8,715 nucleotides of DNA, taken from contig CAMOGS010000071.1 in NCBI GenBank assembly GCA_946614255.1, positions 1 to 8,715 on the forward strand, read 5' to 3'. Made by a program: the position numbers and the translations under genes. Position 1 is the stretch's first letter; each line of letters starts with the position of its first letter. Positions 5,847 to 8,715 of the stretch are shown here, in pieces. Under the pieces are notes generated by a model, which searched no databases, was not told where the DNA came from, and saw only the letters and a program-made list of their open reading frames with translations. This DNA comes from UBA3871 sp002392265 (GTDB lineage Bacteria; Bacillota; Clostridia; Peptostreptococcales; Anaerovoracaceae).

Positions 5847-6021
5847 TAATTTTTTTGATAAATTCCAGTTTGTCTATCCGAATCTCTAAAACCCATTGAT
5901 TTTCCTGCATTTTTCGCAGGTCTGCTACCCTAAAAAGCTCTGGAATATTCTTTGAGGCTGTCCGGCAGGCAATGCCGACCGTGCTGGACGATTCAAAAGC
6001 AAGAAGCGTAAGGCATTGCAG
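5847..6021. other. Intergenic region with hairpins, no gene
   Basis: This stretch separates the accessory cassette from the dipeptidase unit. It holds a small stem CCTGC/GCAGG (5904-5908 with 5916-5920), a stem CGGCA/TGCCG near 5966-5980, and complementary segments GCAATGCC (about 5970) and GGCATTGC (about 6012). I find no RNA family I recognise. An open minus-strand frame crosses it, but it also overlaps the promoter, ribosome site and start of the dipeptidase, so I do not call it a gene. Confidence 0.4.
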
Positions 6022-6051
6022 AAAAACACACCGCAGGAGAGTCCTGTGGTG
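6022..6051 (-). terminator. Intrinsic terminator of the accessory cassette
   Basis: On the minus strand CACCACAGGA pairs with TCCTGCGGTG (arms 6042-6051 and 6029-6038, ten pairs with one G-T, loop CTC) and is followed by TGTTTTTCT. It lies 19 bases after the stop codon of the zinc-ribbon gene, so it closes the three-gene unit. Confidence 0.82.
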
Positions 6052-6070
6052 CATACATTGGACACTATAG

Positions 6071-6664
6071 CTATTTTACTATTATATCGCCTATATCGCC
6101 GCTCTTGACCTTATCTTCAAAATTCATCACTAACCACGCGTTGGTATTCTCTGCACATTCAGTTTTATGCACTCCGGCAATAAGTTCTTCCTCAAAAGGA
6201 TATGCTCCAGTACAAGGAATAAGTTTCAGAATTTCTGTTTCTTTTTCATAGCCGTTTATGAAAATATGAACATGGTCGCCCTGTTTGAAAGAACCGAATT
6301 CACAAAAGCCAAGCACAACGGGGTGACCACCAAGAGAGACAATATCCGTTCCGCCTTCATCGAGTCCATTAGCAGGAACCGTGAACGTCTCCAAAACTGA
6401 AATGATGCCGACATAGGATCTGCTAAACCGTGCAACATCTTCATGCTGCTTGGATTTCATTTCATCTATTATCTGCTTTGCTCTATATAAACCAAGTTCA
6501 TTCAATGTGTCATGGAATGCCGCGCCCTGTCTTACAAGGTTATATCTGCCGCGAAGCAATTTTTCGCACGACTGACATATCTTCTCATTTCCTGCAAGAC
6601 GATAGGTAATGAATCCGGTCTTGCCCCCGCAGATCGGACAAACCTTTTTACTGAACAATCCCAT
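6071..6664 (-). CDS. DUF4428-like zinc ribbon with EF-Tu domain-2-like barrel
   Basis: This 197-residue soluble protein has no named function. Residues 9-33 form a zinc ribbon (CPIC, then CQSC; C9, C12, C30, C33) followed by a helix, as in the DUF4428 domain. Residues 35-80 look helical. Residues 85-197 read like the beta-barrel of translation GTPase domain 2: FKQGDHVHIF (126-135) matches the 'GD-V-I' strand, ETEILKLIPC (142-151) the next strand, a Leu-Ile-Ala-Gly turn (161-164) the 'A-AG' turn, and LVMNFEDKVKSGDIGDIIV (178-196) the closing 'L-L-G-K-DI-GD-I' strand. There is no GTPase domain. The zinc ribbon call is firm; the barrel is pattern inference from memory. The ATG has AAGGAGAAG upstream and follows the previous gene's stop by 16 bases, so the two are probably coupled. 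Confidence 0.8.
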   Translation of the reverse strand: MGLFSKKVCPICGGKTGFITYRLAGNEKICQSCEKLLRGRYNLVRQGAAFHDTLNELGLYRAKQIIDEMKSKQHEDVARFSRSYVGIISVLETFTVPANGLDEGGTDIVSLGGHPVVLGFCEFGSFKQGDHVHIFINGYEKETEILKLIPCTGAYPFEEELIAGVHKTECAENTNAWLVMNFEDKVKSGDIGDIIVK

Positions 6665-6680
6665 TGTAACTTCTCCTTCT

Positions 6681-7754
6681 TCAATCGGTTGCAGACGCCA
6701 TGATCACAACAAAACGCTCAAGCGATTTGTCGTAAACCGTCAGACACAGCGCGCCCCACCATTCGTGACCCTCGTCGAAATAGTCAGACCAGTCAGTCGT
6801 CCACTCATATACTTCAAGCTTATCCGTCCCGTTCGGAAACAGCGCCGCGTTCACGCGCACAAAATCCTTGCCGGTATAGCCGTTTTGATGCGGCGGATAC
6901 AGAAATGCTTTTCGATAGTTAAGTTTTCCGCCTTGATAGTTTGACGAAAACATTTCTTCTGTGGCTACGTTTTTGCCCACGGCTTGGTCGGAATCGCCGT
7001 TCCATTCTCCGTCGAGTCTGCAGAAAGCGGTTTTCAATGCCTTGCGGTGCGATTCATAGCCGCAATACCGTTCACCCTTAACGATGCCGTAGTCCACGAC
7101 TAGATCGAGGTATTCGGAGATCAGTGTGTAGAATGGATTGTCATCCTGATCCTGCGCTTTGGGTCCGGCGGTCAGACGGAAGTATTCTTCCTCTTTCAGT
7201 TGTCCGTTCAACAGAGCCAGCCTAACGTAGCGACCGTACTCCAAATCGGTCAGAACGTAATAGGCGCCTGTCGAGCGGGTTTCTCCGCCGGGGTCGTACT
7301 CCTCAAAATGTTCGAGGATATATCGCCCCTCGAAATCCACGCCGATTGCGCGAAAACTCCCGTTTTTCCGCTCCACTACAAACAGTTCTTCATATCCGTC
7401 CGGCTTTGAGTCAAGTTGATTAGACAACCTCTTTCGACCCGGTTCCGTTTTTAGCGTGCTCCGCACTTCCTGCGTGTATGAACGCTTCTTTTCGGGAACT
7501 ATCCCGGAGAGCGTATCTCGGACAATCTGATCAACGAGCGCCTTGCGGCTTTTGTAGCCGTAAGGGATCGCCACGATGGTATACCATTTTCCGGGATATT
7601 CCCAATTCTCCTGAAAATAATCCTCAACCGGATGACGGTCCACCACCTCTGTGACGTTCGGGCGCGTTTTCCGAACGATCGCCAGAGCTTCCTTGTGAAT
7701 CTCCTCCCGGAATTCTGCCGCGTATTTCAGATCCTGTTCACTGTATTTGCGCAT
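6681..7754 (-). CDS. Uncharacterised 357-residue protein, immunity-like C-terminus
   Basis: I do not recognise a named family. The protein is hydrophilic, has no signal peptide or membrane helix, and is probably cytosolic. An N-terminal helical part (1-50) precedes a compact stretch GKWYTIVAIPYGYKSRKALVDQI (55-77); a middle part (120-235) has repeated aromatic and acidic residues; the last 100 residues include YRKAFLYPPHQNGY (280-293) and a Trp-rich tail EVYEWTTDWSDYFDEGHEWWG with YDKSLERFVVIMASATD. That tail resembles small immunity-type proteins I have seen beside polymorphic toxins, but I cannot name a Pfam entry. I chose the ATG at 7754 because AGAGGA precedes it by eight bases; a TTG at 7820 would add 22 residues but has a poor site and would span a hairpin. 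It lies 77 bases after the upstream gene. Confidence 0.75.
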   Translation of the reverse strand: MRKYSEQDLKYAAEFREEIHKEALAIVRKTRPNVTEVVDRHPVEDYFQENWEYPGKWYTIVAIPYGYKSRKALVDQIVRDTLSGIVPEKKRSYTQEVRSTLKTEPGRKRLSNQLDSKPDGYEELFVVERKNGSFRAIGVDFEGRYILEHFEEYDPGGETRSTGAYYVLTDLEYGRYVRLALLNGQLKEEEYFRLTAGPKAQDQDDNPFYTLISEYLDLVVDYGIVKGERYCGYESHRKALKTAFCRLDGEWNGDSDQAVGKNVATEEMFSSNYQGGKLNYRKAFLYPPHQNGYTGKDFVRVNAALFPNGTDKLEVYEWTTDWSDYFDEGHEWWGALCLTVYDKSLERFVVIMASATD

Positions 7755-7772
7755 GATACTATTCCTCTGCAA

Positions 7773-7791
7773 ATCCCGATTTCGTCGGGAT
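7773..7791. repeat. Perfect 7-bp hairpin before the 357-residue gene
   Basis: ATCCCGA (7773-7779) pairs with TCGGGAT (7785-7791) around a five-base loop. On the minus strand it lies just upstream of the AGAGGA ribosome site and has no T-run, so it is not a terminator. It could influence ribosome access or mRNA stability between the two genes. If the TTG at 7820 were the true start it would be inside the coding sequence. Confidence 0.6.
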
Positions 7792-7831
7792 ATGTATTCT
7801 TCGGGCTTCCACTCTACCAACCGGAGTTTAT

Positions 7832-8386
7832 CTATTCCGTTATTTTGATAACAGAACCCTGTCTCGGCTCCTCGATACCGTCGCCGTCATGTTCTTTGGC
7901 ATCGCTTATCTCGATGAAGCGGAGTTGATTACGGTCATAATCCCAGTGCGGTTCTCTATACCAGTAGTTCATCAGACTGATGTGCTCCTGCACTTTTCTT
8001 TCCCAGCGACCACGCGGAAATCCGTAGTGAAGAATGCGAAGAAAACACTCAAATCCGTAAAGCCGCGAGTCTTCAATGGCGTTATAATCGTAGTTCCTGT
8101 GCTCTGTATAGAACCATTTGCCGTCTTCAGCATGATGCCTGTCATAGCGCCAGGTCTTCCGCGCAGGCGGGTCGGGTTCTTTTATGAAACGGCAAATATT
8201 CTCAAGCTGCCAGTATTTCAGGTCTTCTTCGTCTTTCGCACGGTAAACGACTACGTCATCTCCGCCGCGCTCACCCTCATGCATCACCGTCAGGCCATCC
8301 AGGTATTCGCAGTGGAAGAAGTCAATTGGCTGGCCCGCCAGCTCCTGCGGCAAATGAGATCTGATCCATTTTTCATCTATTTTCAT
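7832..8386 (-). CDS. Uncharacterised 184-residue protein, possible immunity protein
   Basis: This soluble, acidic protein has no signal peptide or membrane segment. The best conserved-looking block is residues 89-164: GKWFYTEHRNYDYNAIEDSR, LYGFECFLRILHYGFP, VQEHISLMNYWY, EPHWDYDRN and LRFIEISDAKEHD. The pattern of an aromatic-rich start, a helix with an ED-RLY motif and a closing HWDYDR-FIEISD strand reminds me of immunity families such as Imm63, but I hold that only as a recollection. The ATG is preceded by AAGGAGAG with seven bases of spacing, a strong site. It is the first complete gene of a leftward three-gene unit. Its first ATGA overlaps the end of a short upstream frame that is itself probably a decayed gene. 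Confidence 0.78.
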   Translation of the reverse strand: MKIDEKWIRSHLPQELAGQPIDFFHCEYLDGLTVMHEGERGGDDVVVYRAKDEEDLKYWQLENICRFIKEPDPPARKTWRYDRHHAEDGKWFYTEHRNYDYNAIEDSRLYGFECFLRILHYGFPRGRWERKVQEHISLMNYWYREPHWDYDRNQLRFIEISDAKEHDGDGIEEPRQGSVIKITE

Positions 8387-8417
8387 CTATGTGCTCTCCT
8401 TGTGTATAGGAAACGGC

Positions 8418-8505
8418 TCATTTCAGTATTTCCCATCTTGGCTCCTGCTTGGAGCCGATTCGCCGGATATATCCTTTGTCTCTTAAGGTTTTCTCTATCT
8501 GTCAT
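8418..8505 (-). pseudogene. Remnant of a winged-helix domain C-terminus
   Basis: One minus-strand frame from 8501 to the TGA at 8418-8420 reads QIEKTLRDKGYIRRIGSK then QEPRWEILK. This is very like the last helix and wing of winged-helix regulators and of RecG/AlbA_2-type proteins ('L-x-x-KGyIrRiGS ... W-IL'). The frame is closed upstream by TGA at 8502-8504. A +1-shifted frame has an ATG at 8505 with GAAGG eight bases before it, giving MTDREN; one extra base near 8490-8500 would explain the break. The ATG frame itself runs 40 residues to 8383, overlaps the next gene's ATG as ATGA, and has a non-natural Arg-rich composition. GGCTCC/GGAGCC (8440-8456) forms a stem within it. Confidence 0.45.
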
Positions 8506-8538
8506 ATGATTTACCTTCGTTAATCGGACGTTTCTATG

Positions 8539-8715
8539 TCATCCACCGTATGAAATGCTAAGGATAGCATAGCGCATGCCGTCCGTTTTTACAACATAGA
8601 GTTCTATCAATTTGTCCGCGTTTTCCGTCAAAATAGGCGGGAAATTGTCCGAAAATACACGGCAGGCAGTTGACTGGTAGATTACAGGCGGATGGTAAAC
8701 CCGGAGGATGCCAAA
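8539..8715 (-). CDS. Partial reading frame, C-terminus of an unrecognised protein
   Basis: A minus-strand frame enters from the right edge and stays open for 58 codons to a TGA at 8539-8541. The translation looks protein-like (FSDNFPPILTENADKLIEL, then YVVKTDGMRYAILSISYGG), with alternating hydrophobic and polar residues and few rare codons. I do not recognise a family. The stop is in the same frame as the MTDREN start at 8505, 34 bases further on, so the two segments might once have been one gene that gained a stop and a frameshift. The 5' part lies outside the window. Confidence 0.45.
   Translation of the reverse strand, partial: FGILRVYHPPVIYQSTACRVFSDNFPPILTENADKLIELYVVKTDGMRYAILSISYGG

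Noticed and set aside
5797..5850. T-box riboswitch upstream of the dipeptidase
   Set aside because: GTGGTTACCACG resembles the T-box core, but AGGGTGGNACCGCG is absent, and I find no Stem I features or specifier loop upstream.
5668..6054. Minus-strand 128-residue frame between the cassette and the dipeptidase
   Set aside because: A central part (ELFRVADLRKMQENQWVLEI) looks protein-like, but the frame begins inside the terminator hairpin, crosses the promoter palindrome and the ribosome site, and ends within the dipeptidase gene in another frame. No ribosome site fits its start.
7755..7820. TTG start at 7820 for the 357-residue protein
   Set aside because: There is no good ribosome site, the extra 22 residues would be encoded across a perfect hairpin, and the ATG at 7754 has AGAGGA at proper spacing.
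7889..8509. Plus-strand 206-residue frame
   Set aside because: It is antisense to the 184-residue gene, which has a strong ribosome site and natural composition. The plus frame is a Val/Phe-rich shadow.

Overview
The window reads as chromosomal DNA of a low-to-moderate GC Bacillota bacterium, most likely an anaerobic clostridium. The signs are a tetrahydrofolate riboswitch on an energy-coupling-factor folate transporter gene, strong AGGAGG-type ribosome sites, an M20 dipeptidase of the PepV/Sapep type, an NhaC-family antiporter, and an rRNA-type promoter region with a GAACATTGACAACTT boxA-like leader. I cannot name a genus from this sequence alone.

Layout from left to right. (1) 1-634 has no convincing gene. 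Bases 88-295 carry two near-consensus sigma-A promoters in tandem firing leftward, followed by a boxA-like leader; this looks like the control region of an rRNA (or rRNA/tRNA) operon lying off the left edge. Bases 368-569 hold four related imperfect palindromes, and 576-635 hold five copies of a 12-bp tandem repeat that runs into the stop codon of the next gene. (2) 635-1966 (-) encodes a major facilitator superfamily permease. (3) 2145-2861 (+) is a folate uptake unit: promoter, THF riboswitch, Shine-Dalgarno-sequestering hairpin, then folT, closed by a bidirectional terminator. (4) 5846 down to 2958 (-) is a dipeptidase gene followed by an NhaC-family antiporter gene. A promoter with a 21-bp inverted repeat in its spacer precedes the dipeptidase. 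That gene has a strong ribosome site and ATG, then an in-frame TAG at codon 10, then an in-frame TTG. (5) 8386 down to 6071 (-) is a three-gene cassette of soluble proteins that I cannot assign to named families with certainty, closed by a terminator at 6022-6051. One protein is a zinc ribbon joined to what looks like an EF-Tu domain-2 type beta-barrel; the other two resemble the immunity-type proteins found in polymorphic toxin loci. Upstream are a broken winged-helix remnant and the tail of an unrecognised reading frame that runs off the right edge.

The housekeeping part can be read as nutrient uptake: folate import under folate-dependent control, and intracellular peptide cleavage next to a sodium/proton-coupled transporter. 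The right third looks like an accessory island. The most unusual points are the interrupted start of the dipeptidase, the zinc-ribbon/beta-barrel fusion, the toxin-less immunity-like cassette, and the palindrome array beside the rRNA promoters.
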